Assembly: GCA_938017975.1 (NCBI GenBank)
Contig: CALIKQ010000062.1
Span: forward strand, 1-46,546
Length of the DNA: 46,546 nt
Reading direction: 5' to 3'
DNA from: an uncultured Pseudomonadales bacterium
GTDB taxonomy: Bacteria; Pseudomonadota; Gammaproteobacteria; Pseudomonadales; Azotimanducaceae
Part shown: positions 1 to 8,442 of the stretch, piece by piece
Layout: the number at the start of each line of letters is the position of its first letter
How positions within the stretch are numbered: position 1 is the first letter of the stretch
Position numbers and translations under genes: made by a program
Notes under the pieces: model-generated
Seen by the model: only the letters and a program-made list of their open reading frames with translations
What the model was told of the DNA's origin: nothing
Database searches by the model: none

Positions 1-441
1 AGTCCTGCTTTCCAAGAGATGTTGTGCGGTCTGTCGGGGATCTACACCCCAAAAATGGTACATGGTAAAGGCGGCGGTTATCGAAATGTCTCAGCCAAAG
101 GCCAATTGGGTGGCTCGTACGGAGGTAACGACGAGTTTGCAGAATCCGAGGTTGAGCATCCGCTGATCAGAACGCATCCAGAGACCGGTCGCAAAAGTAT
201 TTACTGTAGTCGACCCCACACGCATCGGGTAAAGGGTTGGACCCGAGAAGAGAGCAAAGCAGTCATTGCCTTTCTCACGTCGCATCTGACTCAAGACCAA
301 TTTGTATCGCGTCTTCATTGGGCTCAAGGGACGCTCGCGATGTGGGATAACCGATGCTTGTTTCACAATGCGCTCAACGATTATCACGGTCATCGTCGTC
401 ACATGCATCGCGTTATTATTCGAGGCGAACGCCCCGAATAG
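1..441 (+). CDS. TauD/TfdA-family dioxygenase, C-terminal fragment
   Basis: The reading frame is open from the first base, so the gene starts to the left of the window; only about 146 C-terminal residues are seen. The segment carries the family's usual C-terminal signature: an HPLIRTHPETG stretch, then AMWDNRCLFHNALNDY, in which the His after CLF would be the distal iron ligand, and RRHMHRVIIRGE, whose Arg would bind 2-oxoglutarate. Members are Fe(II)/2-oxoglutarate-dependent oxygenases that hydroxylate small acids such as taurine, 2,4-D or alkyl sulfates. The substrate cannot be told from this fragment. It converges on the PLP decarboxylase. A second family member lies at 38898-39830. Confidence 0.85.
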   Translation, partial: SPAFQEMLCGLSGIYTPKMVHGKGGGYRNVSAKGQLGGSYGGNDEFAESEVEHPLIRTHPETGRKSIYCSRPHTHRVKGWTREESKAVIAFLTSHLTQDQFVSRLHWAQGTLAMWDNRCLFHNALNDYHGHRRHMHRVIIRGERPE

Positions 442-482
442 AGCGTTGGCCTGGCACCGAATTCAAGCGAGGACTGAGTGAC

Positions 483-1844
483 TCACTCAACTTTTGGCGC
501 GAGGGTATTTAAGACCAATGTTATGTCATCCTCGGTTGTCGTCGGGTTGACAATGCAAAATCGAAGGACCGTCTCTCCCTTGTACTTGGTTGGCATTACG
601 AAACCCTCACCGGTCTCCAGGAGCTCTTGACTCCAGCGCGTGTAATCGTCGTCTTCCCATCCCTGACGCTTAAAGACCACGATTGAGAGGTTGGGGGGCA
701 AAATTCGTTCGCACCAAGGACTCGCATCAATCAATGTTGCTGCGGCCTGGGTCAATGCCAGTGTTTTCTCCACTGCATCCGCGTAGGTCTTTGTTCCGTG
801 GGTTGCCAGGCTAAACCAAAACGGCAGACCTCGCGCGCGTCGCGACAAGTGATGGGCGTAGTCCGAGGGATTCCAAATTCCGTCATAGAGAACCTCTAAA
901 TAATCACCATGTTGCCTGTGGGCAGCCCGGGCATGTTCAGGTGCGCGGTAGATCAATGCGCAACAGTCGAGGGGTGCAAAAAGCCATTTGTGGGGGTCGA
1001 CAATAAAGCTATCTGCTTTTTCTATACCCGCAAAGAGAGCTCGAACACTTGGCGCTGCAAGCGCCGCAGCTCCATAAGCGCCATCGACATGCAGCCAGAT
1101 CGAGGATGCTTGGCAAAATTCGGCAATGCTCGATAAATCGTCGATCAAGCCCAAATTAGTGGTTCCGCTGGTGGCGACCACGGCGAAAATGCGGTCGCGA
1201 TCGCTTTCTGATAGTGCGCTGACGGCCTGTGCTAGATCCGTACCGGTCATTACTTCTGGGCAGGGTACCGCTAGAATGTCTGCATCCATGACGTAAGCCG
1301 CTTGCTTTACTGAGGCATGAGCGCCTTCACTTGTGATGATCAAGCCTCGGGTTTGATCCAGCCGAGTTGCCTTGCGCCAAACGCTGCGAGCAGTGATAAG
1401 GGCGCTGAGGTTACCCGCAGTGCCACCGCTCACAAAAACACCACCTGCCTCTTGAGGAAACCCTGCTAAGTCAGCCAGCCATCGCAAAGCGTCATTTTCT
1501 GCCATCACCGCGCCAGCGGCCTCTAACCAAGATGTGCCGCAAATACTCGAGGCGCCTACCACGAGATCAAAGAGCGTTGCTGCTTCTGTTGGCGCGGCGG
1601 GAACAAAAGAGAAAAAACGAGGATGGTCCACTGATATACAGGCAGGCGCCAGGACATCAGTGAAGATTCGTAAGGCTTCGAGCCCCCCAAGGCCGTCGGC
1701 GGTAATGGTGTGACCTGCCATGGCTCTCAGGTCATGCTCTGACTTAGGTCCATCTAACGTGGGTGGGTTCATACGAATGCGCTCGACGGCATAGCGTAAT
1801 ATGGCCTGGGTGAGGACTTCAGTACTTTGGTCTTGTTGGTGCAT
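483..1844 (-). CDS. PLP-dependent group II amino-acid decarboxylase
   Basis: A 453-residue protein of the aromatic-amino-acid/glutamate decarboxylase family (fold type I). Visible motifs are SGGTAGN (139-145, phosphate binding), the stacking His in EGAHASV (about 176), HVDGAYG (252-258, the Asp that pairs with the pyridine nitrogen) and DPHKW, whose Lys286 should form the Schiff base. The length is normal for bacterial members. The enzyme removes the carboxyl group from an amino acid in the cytoplasm; tryptophan/DOPA-type or aspartate-type specificity cannot be decided. The start has an AGGAG about 8 bases upstream. It is transcribed alone, divergent from the SDR at 1985, with about 140 bases between them for both promoters. 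Confidence 0.88.
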   Translation of the reverse strand: MHQQDQSTEVLTQAILRYAVERIRMNPPTLDGPKSEHDLRAMAGHTITADGLGGLEALRIFTDVLAPACISVDHPRFFSFVPAAPTEAATLFDLVVGASSICGTSWLEAAGAVMAENDALRWLADLAGFPQEAGGVFVSGGTAGNLSALITARSVWRKATRLDQTRGLIITSEGAHASVKQAAYVMDADILAVPCPEVMTGTDLAQAVSALSESDRDRIFAVVATSGTTNLGLIDDLSSIAEFCQASSIWLHVDGAYGAAALAAPSVRALFAGIEKADSFIVDPHKWLFAPLDCCALIYRAPEHARAAHRQHGDYLEVLYDGIWNPSDYAHHLSRRARGLPFWFSLATHGTKTYADAVEKTLALTQAAATLIDASPWCERILPPNLSIVVFKRQGWEDDDYTRWSQELLETGEGFVMPTKYKGETVLRFCIVNPTTTEDDITLVLNTLAPKVE

Positions 1845-1984
1845 AGTGAGACTCCTGCGGTGGACGGCGCCGGATAGTTGGATAGGGTAGTATAAGATGA
1901 AAATTAAAGGTCGTCGTAGATGACATTCAAGCGAAACTGCTGTCAGATTCTGGTGCGTCGGGCGGCCTTCATCGGAGTGAAATA

Positions 1985-2761
1985 ATGCAGATCAGTGGAA
2001 AGGTGGTTGTCATAACTGGGGGTAGTGGCGGAATCGGACGCGCTATGGCGGAAAAGTTTTTAGGGAATGATGCTAAGGCAGTTGTTCTAGCCGATTTAGA
2101 TCAATCAGCGGTCGAGCAGGCCGCACAAGCGCTCGGTTGTAGCGGTTTAGCCTGCGATGTGACCAACGAGGCTCAAGTGCAAACGCTGGTGGACTCGGTC
2201 ATCGCGGAGCATGGTCAAATCGATTTATTTTGCTCCAACGCAGGAGCCGGTGGGCAGGGTGTTTTGACTGATGCCGAAAACGAAGTTTGGCAAAAACAGT
2301 GGGAGCTTCATGTGATGAGCCACGTCTATGCGGCCAGAGCCGTGTTGCCCGGTATGCTCGCACGTGGCGAAGGTTATCTTCTCAATACTGCCTCCGCCGC
2401 GGGGCTCCTTGCTGCGCTTGGTTCAGGGCCGTACTCGGTAACAAAAGCAGCCGCCGTTAAGCTTGCAGAGTTTCTAGCGATCACTCACGGCGATGAGGGT
2501 ATTAAAGTCTCGGTGCTATGCCCACAGGGGGTTAATACTGCAATGGCGCCGCGCGGACTCGGCGATGGGCAGACTGATGGCATTATTGAGCCATCAGAGC
2601 TTGCCAGCTGTGTGATGGAGGCCATCGAGGATGAACGGTTCCATGTATTGCCACATCCTGAGGTTGAGGAATATGTCCGAAGAAAAGGCGATAACGTGGA
2701 TCGCTGGTTGCTGGGTATGCGCCGATTACGAAGGCAGTCGATGGAACAAGCCGAGGGCTAA
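1985..2761 (+). CDS. Short-chain dehydrogenase/reductase (SDR 1)
   Basis: A 258-residue classical SDR. The nucleotide-binding TGGSGGIG is at residues 11-18, the SNAGAG variant of the NNAG motif near residue 80, the catalytic Ser in NTASAAG, and YSVTK as the YxxxK pair. The C-terminal HPEVEEYVRRK...DRWLLGMRRL tail is shared by a subgroup of uncharacterised SDRs found in lipid and steroid degraders (family recollection). It should oxidise or reduce an alcohol/ketone with NAD(P)(H). GGAG lies 8-10 bases before the ATG. Its stop codon overlaps the stop of the opposing SDR by four bases. Confidence 0.88.
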   Translation: MQISGKVVVITGGSGGIGRAMAEKFLGNDAKAVVLADLDQSAVEQAAQALGCSGLACDVTNEAQVQTLVDSVIAEHGQIDLFCSNAGAGGQGVLTDAENEVWQKQWELHVMSHVYAARAVLPGMLARGEGYLLNTASAAGLLAALGSGPYSVTKAAAVKLAEFLAITHGDEGIKVSVLCPQGVNTAMAPRGLGDGQTDGIIEPSELASCVMEAIEDERFHVLPHPEVEEYVRRKGDNVDRWLLGMRRLRRQSMEQAEG

Positions 2762-3636
2762 GAGAGTCCTTTTAACGGTTTTTTGTTGCGTAGCAGTGTG
2801 ATCGGAATCATGAAAATCGGTAGTAACTTGAGGTAATGCATTGGCGAGAGTCGTTGTGCAAAATCCATACATTTGGCATCAAAACCGACAAAGATGCGTT
2901 GACGCCGGCGCTTCACGCCATCGAGAATGATGTCTGCAGCGCGGCTTGGATGCATTCCGTTATCACGAAAAAGTGTTGCCATTTCTTCTTGGCTGCCATT
3001 AACGCCAAGAAGTTTTCGGTCGGTAGCAATTTCTTCCTCATTAAAACGCGAGTTTGCGACGATATTGGTGCCGATATGCCCAGGATGTACGCAGTGCACA
3101 GAAAGACCGGTGCCGGCATATTCTCGAGCGAGGCCCTCGGTAAAGCCTCGTACGGCAAATTTCGTGGCGTGGTAGACGGATTGCTTGGCAACGGCAATCA
3201 TGCCAAATATCGATGAGGTGTTGATCAGAGCTGCTTCGGGCTGCATCTTCAGGTAGGGCAGAAATGCTCGAGTTGCATTAACGACTCCATTGAGGTTGAT
3301 GTTCATGACCCAGTCCCAGTCAGCCTCGCTCATATTTTCGAAATCAGCGCCGGCGGTTACACCGGCATTGTTAAATAGCATGTCAACTTTGCCATGCCGA
3401 GCGATGACTTGCTCGGGCAAGGCCTCAATGGCGGCTTTATCAGCCATGTCGAGTTCAAAACTTGAAACTGCAACGTTATGCTGTTGAACGAGCTTTTCTG
3501 TTTCTTTGAGGGTCTCAGGGTTTACATCACAAATCACGACGTCAGCGCCAGCTCGCGCCAGGAGGATAGCAAGGTATCTGCCCATGCCCGAACCAGCGCC
3601 GGTGATCACCGCGACTTTTTGTGCAAACGTTTTCAT
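2758..3636 (-). CDS. Short-chain dehydrogenase/reductase with hydrophobic C-terminus (SDR 2)
   Basis: A classical SDR of 292 residues if translation starts at the ATG at 3636, which has AAGGAG five bases upstream; an in-frame GTG at 3642 is too close to that site. TGAGSGMG, FNNAGVTAG, the catalytic Ser in NTSSIFG and YHATK are all present. The tail after the core contains a hydrophobic stretch (LLPIFMIPITLL) followed by basic residues, which suggests membrane association and a lipophilic substrate; that is an inference. It faces SDR 1 tail to tail, sharing four bases. A 7-bp inverted repeat about 110 bases upstream may serve its promoter. Confidence 0.88.
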   Translation of the reverse strand: MKTFAQKVAVITGAGSGMGRYLAILLARAGADVVICDVNPETLKETEKLVQQHNVAVSSFELDMADKAAIEALPEQVIARHGKVDMLFNNAGVTAGADFENMSEADWDWVMNINLNGVVNATRAFLPYLKMQPEAALINTSSIFGMIAVAKQSVYHATKFAVRGFTEGLAREYAGTGLSVHCVHPGHIGTNIVANSRFNEEEIATDRKLLGVNGSQEEMATLFRDNGMHPSRAADIILDGVKRRRQRIFVGFDAKCMDFAQRLSPMHYLKLLPIFMIPITLLRNKKPLKGLS

Positions 3637-4068
3637 AGCCACTCCTTGTATTCAGTTAGGCAGTAAAGCGCACCTTCCGGGGTTCTGGCAAGTGGCTCAG
3701 CGCAGACTCGGAGCGTAAAGAGACGTACCCTTGAAATTTTGACATCAAAGTCGAGGCGGCCTTTGATCTTTCCGCTTAACAGATGGGCTGGTCATACTAG
3801 AGTAGCGTTGTCACGCAAGCTCAGAAAAAACCGAGGTTTAAAATCGGGCCCAGCAACTGGGCACTGACTACTCAACAGGTCGTATTGATCAGATGGCAAT
3901 AAGGTTGTGATACGTGCGCTATTAAGACCAGCTTTGAGAGCTTAAACTGGCACACGACACATCTGCGAGGAATAGCTTGGATCAGGCTAGGCCAACCGAG
4001 GTAGCTGCAGTGGGCGGCGATGGGGTTACCTTGGTTCAAGATAGATGGCGAACGCAGAGGGGATGCGA
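3637..4068. other. Divergent intergenic region with inverted repeats
   Basis: About 430 bases between SDR 2 and the DUF952 gene with no convincing ORF. Two structures stand out: ATCAAAG-N10-CTTTGAT at 3744-3767, overlapping a perfect TTGACA (3740-3745), and a GC-rich hairpin GCCCAG-caa-CTGGGC at 3848-3862 with no U-tract after it. The first is a plausible operator; the second has no assigned role. Confidence 0.4.
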
Positions 4069-4464
4069 ATGACGATGATCTATCACTTGGCGCTGCGTGC
4101 CGATTGGCTTGCAGCAGTCGAAGCGAATCAAACTTATTATCCTCCCACTTTCGAGCAGGACGGAATGACCCATGCTGCTCCGGACATGGAAACTCTGATC
4201 AAAGTGGCGAACCAGTTTTATCGCAGCGCTGGCGGTCCGTGGTGCTTTTTAGCGATCAGCGTTGAGTACCTAAACCTTGCTGGCATTGAAGTGCGTTTTG
4301 AATCGGCCTCGGCGGTCGGCGATCGAGACGATCACTTTGTTGGTAGCGAGGCGGTCAGGTTTCCCCACATTTATGGGGGTATTCCTGAGCAGACAGTCGT
4401 GTATATTGGCTGGGTGGAGCAGGATCAAGCGGGCAGGTTTTTACCGCTCGTAACACCTGAGTAG
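4069..4464 (+). CDS. DUF952 family protein
   Basis: A small cytoplasmic protein recognisable as DUF952 from its opening IYHLALRADW, the YYPPTFEQDGMTHAAP segment (the family's conserved 'P-x-F-x-x-(D/E)-G-x-x-H' core) and the FPHIYGGIP motif near the C-terminus. Upstream in-frame ATGs exist at 4045 and 4063, but only the ATG at 4069 has a good ribosome-binding site (AGAGGGG, six bases away), giving 131 residues. The family has no established reaction; a link to ADP-ribosyltransferase-like folds has been suggested. It is followed 41 bases later by the methyltransferase and is probably cotranscribed with it. Confidence 0.75.
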   Translation: MTMIYHLALRADWLAAVEANQTYYPPTFEQDGMTHAAPDMETLIKVANQFYRSAGGPWCFLAISVEYLNLAGIEVRFESASAVGDRDDHFVGSEAVRFPHIYGGIPEQTVVYIGWVEQDQAGRFLPLVTPE

Positions 4465-4505
4465 AAATGTGAATGCTTTGCTGATGGGGTCCCAAGGAAG
4501 ATGAA

Positions 4506-5342
4506 ATGAAAACCGTAAATACCGATCAATATGCGTATTGGGATGGCGATGCGGGGCTCGTCTGGGTACGACACCAGATGCGCCTAGACCAACTAATGAC
4601 CCCACTGACCCAGGTGCTCCTAGATGCGGTCGATAATGTTTCCAACCTGACGGTGCTCGATCTCGGTTGTGGCTGCGGTGACACGTCGCTGGCACTGGTC
4701 GAACGAGGCGCTCGTGTGTTGGGTGTGGATTTATCGAGCCCGATGCTGGCTCGGGCTCGAGATCGCACTGGTGATCTGCATAACCCCAGGTTCGTTCAGG
4801 CAGATGGCGCGACCTACAAGGTCGAGGAGCCGGTGGATCTTATTTTTTCTCGATTCGGCTCCATGTTTTTTCAATCTCCGGTCGAGGCCTTTACGCATTT
4901 GCGCGAGCAGCTCAAGCCTGGCGGTCGATTATTGTTAGGCTGCTGGCAGTCGCCTGCTGACAATCCTTGGATGTCTGTTGGAGGGCGCGCGATCGCGCCG
5001 TTTTTACCGTCAGGTGGCGCCGCCAATGATCCGCGTGCCCCCGGACCCTTCGCATTCAGTGACCCCATGTACGTCACGGATATTTTAACGGCCGCAGGGT
5101 TTCACGCGATTGAATTTGAATCAGTCCGCGAAACGCTGTTGGTTGCTGAGGATGTCGATGCGGCCGTCGATTTTCAATGTGAGCTTGGGCCCGCTGCCAG
5201 AGCTTTTAAGCAGTTGCCAAGGGATGTGGTTCAGGCAGCGTTGGGTGCCATGAAAAGTGCGCTGAGGCCTTTTGTAACAAACGTCGGCGTTGAGATGAGC
5301 GGCTCAATTTGGGCCATCAAAGCGGCGAATCCAGAACATTAA
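4506..5342 (+). CDS. Class I SAM-dependent methyltransferase
   Basis: A 278-residue Rossmann-fold methyltransferase. Motif I is VLDLGCGCGDTSLAL, followed by an acidic loop at the end of the second strand (GVDLSSPML), FVQADGATY, and the later FSRFGSMFF and LKPGGRLLLGCW that mark post-motif II and III. These resemble UbiE/menaquinone-type and small-molecule methyltransferases, but the substrate is unknown. AAGGAAG stands five bases before the ATG at 4506. The SDR start at 5390 follows the stop by 47 bases, so DUF952, methyltransferase and SDR 3 probably form one operon. Confidence 0.85.
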   Translation: MKTVNTDQYAYWDGDAGLVWVRHQMRLDQLMTPLTQVLLDAVDNVSNLTVLDLGCGCGDTSLALVERGARVLGVDLSSPMLARARDRTGDLHNPRFVQADGATYKVEEPVDLIFSRFGSMFFQSPVEAFTHLREQLKPGGRLLLGCWQSPADNPWMSVGGRAIAPFLPSGGAANDPRAPGPFAFSDPMYVTDILTAAGFHAIEFESVRETLLVAEDVDAAVDFQCELGPAARAFKQLPRDVVQAALGAMKSALRPFVTNVGVEMSGSIWAIKAANPEH

Positions 5343-5389
5343 ATACAGAGGGGCTCTGCCCACAGATCTTTTACCTTAAGGAGAATTCG

Positions 5390-6154
5390 ATGGACTTGGA
5401 TCAAGCAGTTTGTATTGTGACGGGATCCTCATCAGGGGTAGGCGCCGCTACGGCCAGGATGATGGCCGCCCGAGGGGCCCGAGTGGTGATTAATTATTCC
5501 CGGAGTGATTCGGCTGCATCGGAGGTAGCTGCAAGTATTGAGGCGATGGGTGGTGAGGTCTTGGTTTGCAAGGCTGATGTCAGTCGCGATGAGGATTGTC
5601 AGGCGATGGTGAGCCAGACCCTTGATAAATGGGGCCGTGTGGATGTCCTCGTGAACAACGCAGGAACGACGAAATTTGTAGCCCATGGTGATCTTGATGG
5701 TTTGGATGCTGAGGACTTTCAAAATATTTATGGCGTCAATGTCGTCGGTGCTTTTCAAATGGTGAGGGCCGCTGAAGCGCCATTAAAAGCTTCTGGAAAT
5801 GCCGCGGTGGTGAATGTCGCGTCGATTGCGGGTGTGAAGGGCGTTGGGTCGTGTGTCGCCTATGCAGCTTCGAAAGGCGCGCTGATAACAATGACAATGT
5901 CTTTGGCGCGGGTTCTTGGACCCGAAATCAGGGTCAACGCAGTTTGCCCAGGTTTTATTGAAGGAGACTGGCTCGCTCAAGGTATGGGGCAAGCGGTTTA
6001 TGATCGTTCCATTGCCCATCTGAGGGCCCAAACGCCGCTGCAAACAGTGTGTACCCCGGAGACTGTTGCAGAATCGATACTTTCTTTTGTGGATAGTCAC
6101 TCGGTCGTGACCGGTCAGCATTTAGTGCTCGATGGCGGTCACTTGCTGCTGTAG
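5390..6154 (+). CDS. Short-chain dehydrogenase/reductase, FabG-like (SDR 3)
   Basis: A 254-residue classical SDR: TGSSSGVG near the N-terminus, VNNAGTTKF, the catalytic Ser in NVASIAG, YAASK for YxxxK, and the C-terminal VTGQHLVLDGGHLL that typifies FabG/3-oxoacyl reductase-like members. A longer frame runs upstream to 5309 but overlaps the methyltransferase; the ATG at 5390 has a near-perfect TAAGGAG six bases before it and fits the family. It probably acts with NADP(H) on an acyl or alicyclic ketone. It lies last in the DUF952-methyltransferase operon and converges on rhlE. Confidence 0.88.
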   Translation: MDLDQAVCIVTGSSSGVGAATARMMAARGARVVINYSRSDSAASEVAASIEAMGGEVLVCKADVSRDEDCQAMVSQTLDKWGRVDVLVNNAGTTKFVAHGDLDGLDAEDFQNIYGVNVVGAFQMVRAAEAPLKASGNAAVVNVASIAGVKGVGSCVAYAASKGALITMTMSLARVLGPEIRVNAVCPGFIEGDWLAQGMGQAVYDRSIAHLRAQTPLQTVCTPETVAESILSFVDSHSVVTGQHLVLDGGHLLL

Positions 6155-6374
6155 CGCTGAGTCGCCAGAGCTTTTTGAATATTGCTTAAAAGGCCTTATT
6201 GTTCTGGAGCCCAGTTGAATCCGAAGCTTACCCGATTGTTGATGTTTTGCGCTGCCAACAGCGCTGATGCACGCTATAACTGTGTTCGACCGCAGGTTTT
6301 GTCCCTGATCTTATAAAAGGCTTGCCCGAGGATATGGGTCATAGCGGCAGGATTCGGCTCCCGGCAGATCTTAT

Positions 6375-7673
6375 TTAAGATTGTGCTGAGCGGTTGTTCG
6401 GTCTGCTGCGCCTTGGAGGTCGAGCGCCTTGGGGTGCGCCCTTAGAAGTTCCTCGATGAGGACGCCCTTGTCGGGGTTTCGATTTGCTTTGTGATCGGGG
6501 TCGACTCGGGGTAGCACCTGATGCCGGTAACTGATGTTGGGGCTCAAATCCTTCGACTTCGATACGCTCTATGGGCTTTAGAATCAGTCGCTCAATATCC
6601 CTTAAGCAATCAATTTCATCAGCAGAGACGAGGGATACGGCATGACCGGCGCCTCCGGCTCGGGCTGTTCTACCAATCCGATGGACATAGTCTTCGGGAA
6701 CGTTAGGCAGGTCAAAATTCACAACCCTTGGGAGGGCCGCGATGTCGATTCCCCGAGCTGCAATGTCGGTTGCAACCAATATGTCGATTCGCCCTTCCTT
6801 AAACCCAAGCAGCGCCTTGGTGCGTGCGTTCTGGCTCTTGTTGCCGTGAATGGCTTCTGCCTCAATACCCGCTTTCATCAAGAGTTTGACGAGCTTGTTA
6901 GCACCGTGCTTGGTACGACTAAAGACAAGCGCTTGATGCCACTGCTCAGAGCGAATTAAATGGATGAGTAATCCGGCTTTTGAGGACTTGTCGACTGGAT
7001 GGATTGTTTGTTCGATGTTATCAGCCGTCGTGTTTCTTGGGGCGACGTCAATTTCCTTAGGATGATAGAGCATCGTTTTCGCGAGGGCTCGGATCGGGTC
7101 AGAAAAGGTGGCCGAAAACATCAATGTATGACGTTTTCGAGGCAGTTTGGCTTGTATCCTTTTGACATCAGGAACGAATCCCATATCCAGCATGCGATCC
7201 GCTTCGTCGAGTACGAAGGTCTGAACTTGATCTAGTTGAATAGCGTTTTGTCCTACGAGATCTAGCAAACGGCCCGGTGTGGCGACCAATAAGTCAACGC
7301 CGCTTCGGAGCTGCTTCATTTGAGGGTTGATGTTCACGCCGCCAAAAACGACCGCTGAGCGAACCTTTAAGTATTTGCTATAGTCTAAAATAGAGGCTTG
7401 AATTTGGGCTGCGAGCTCTCGAGTTGGCGTCAGAATGAGGACGTGGCAACGATTGGATGCAGGCTTTAGGTTAGCCTTTGCAAGGCGCTGCAAGATTGGT
7501 AATACAAACGCTGCTGTTTTTCCGGTGCCTGTTTGGGCTGATGCCATCAGATCACTGCCGTCCAGAACGACGGGAATCGCCTTCGCTTGAATAGTTGTTG
7601 CTTGTGTATATTCTTTGTCTTTCAGTGCCTCGCAGAGTTCTGGGATGAGGTTGAGTGTTTGAAATTGGGTCAT
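6375..7673 (-). CDS. rhlE: DEAD-box ATP-dependent RNA helicase, RhlE-like
   Basis: A 432-residue DEAD-box helicase with every canonical motif in order: the Q-motif region (TTIQAKAIP), [13 protein letters not shown] (Walker A), [28 protein letters not shown] (DEAD), FSATF, then ARGIDI and [12 protein letters not shown] of the second RecA domain. After about residue 375 comes a basic, low-complexity tail rich in Arg, Lys, Ser and Pro, as in RhlE proteins, which would bind RNA. It is likely to help ribosome assembly and RNA turnover. AAAGGA lies about six bases before the ATG. It is a monocistronic housekeeping gene with no functional link to its neighbours. Confidence 0.9.
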   Translation of the reverse strand: MTQFQTLNLIPELCEALKDKEYTQATTIQAKAIPVVLDGSDLMASAQTGTGKTAAFVLPILQRLAKANLKPASNRCHVLILTPTRELAAQIQASILDYSKYLKVRSAVVFGGVNINPQMKQLRSGVDLLVATPGRLLDLVGQNAIQLDQVQTFVLDEADRMLDMGFVPDVKRIQAKLPRKRHTLMFSATFSDPIRALAKTMLYHPKEIDVAPRNTTADNIEQTIHPVDKSSKAGLLIHLIRSEQWHQALVFSRTKHGANKLVKLLMKAGIEAEAIHGNKSQNARTKALLGFKEGRIDILVATDIAARGIDIAALPRVVNFDLPNVPEDYVHRIGRTARAGGAGHAVSLVSADEIDCLRDIERLILKPIERIEVEGFEPQHQLPASGATPSRPRSQSKSKPRQGRPHRGTSKGAPQGARPPRRSRPNNRSAQS

Positions 7674-7919
7674 GGTATTCCTTTGGCTAAATTACAGCGC
7701 AGCTTCGATGGCGCTGGGCACCTGCAGAGTTCAACGGATTTCGAAAAGTAATTTGCCCCTGGTGTTGGTCACGATCCGAAGTCATGGGATCTCGGATAGC
7801 GGTAGAGGGGGCTGATCGTTGCGTGCGGGCGCACCTTACGGCGTAGCGCGCTTTGGCGCAACCTTTTATTCGTAATAGAAAGGGCGTTGGCGAGGGAGCT
7901 GCATCCGCAGGCGACTCAA

Positions 7920-8345
7920 TTAAACCGTCTCGTCGATGAGTCTTCCCACCATGTTATTGGTCGCCTTAGCAACCTCGGCGTTGGCGCGAAGGTTGTTTTC
8001 TGCATTGAGTCTCTCGGCCATTAGATCCGCAATGCTAGATCTGGAACGGTCATTGACCTGTCCAGCTGCGTTATAAGTCTCTATCTGAGCCCTCTGCCCG
8101 CCCGAGGTTTCCTGAGAGCGACTCGGCAACTCACCAGAGGATGTTTGCAGGGCGCGCGTTAATTCTTCGGCGGTCAACTCCTGACTGGTCTGGCTCGTGG
8201 TCGAAGTTGGGCTGGCTTTGGGAATAGCATCGGAAACCGACTGCGTGACGCGTTCAGTCGAGCGTTCAGCAATCCTTTGGGCCAAAAGATTAAGGCTTTC
8301 GCTGGCGGATTGAATACCAGCGTATGCAGGGGAGCTAACGTTCAT
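7920..8345 (-). CDS. Small flagellar rod/hook-like protein
   Basis: A 141-residue protein from the ATG at 8345; a longer frame reaching 8426 would begin upstream of the best promoter. The N-terminus (NVSSPAYAGIQSASESLNLLAQRIAE) resembles the conserved amphipathic helix that opens flagellar rod and hook proteins, and the C-terminus (ENNLRANAEVAK... then MVGRLIDE) resembles their closing helix, usually 'L.aN..vi.t.demlgtLldi'. The middle is Ser/Thr/Gln-rich low complexity. No flagellar genes are nearby, so this may be a stand-alone relative of the FlgB/FlgC/FlgE terminal domains. The function is not established; the similarity is by eye and rests on two short regions. Confidence 0.6.
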   Translation of the reverse strand: MNVSSPAYAGIQSASESLNLLAQRIAERSTERVTQSVSDAIPKASPTSTTSQTSQELTAEELTRALQTSSGELPSRSQETSGGQRAQIETYNAAGQVNDRSRSSIADLMAERLNAENNLRANAEVAKATNNMVGRLIDETV

Positions 8346-8352
8346 GAAAACG

Positions 8353-8380
8353 AGTATAGCGCTTAAACTTTCTTTCGCAA
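8353..8380 (-). promoter_or_regulatory. Sigma70-type promoter giving a near-leaderless transcript
   Basis: On the minus strand TTGCGA (8380-8375) is followed after 16 bases by TATACT (8358-8353). The expected start of transcription, about seven bases after the -10 box, falls on or beside the ATG at 8345, and there is no Shine-Dalgarno sequence in the seven bases between. This supports the shorter start for the flagellar-rod-like gene. Confidence 0.5.
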
Positions 8381-8442
8381 CTGAGTAAGATGCGGTTTGA
8401 AAGGCTGATATGCCCGCGCGGCGCAAAGAGAAGGAGCAAGGA

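Noticed and set aside
475-489. TGAGTG-act-CACTCA hairpin between the partial dioxygenase and the decarboxylase, as a bidirectional terminator
   Set aside because: The stem is only six base pairs, AT-rich, and is followed by a short broken T-run; it also includes the decarboxylase stop codon. Too weak to call.
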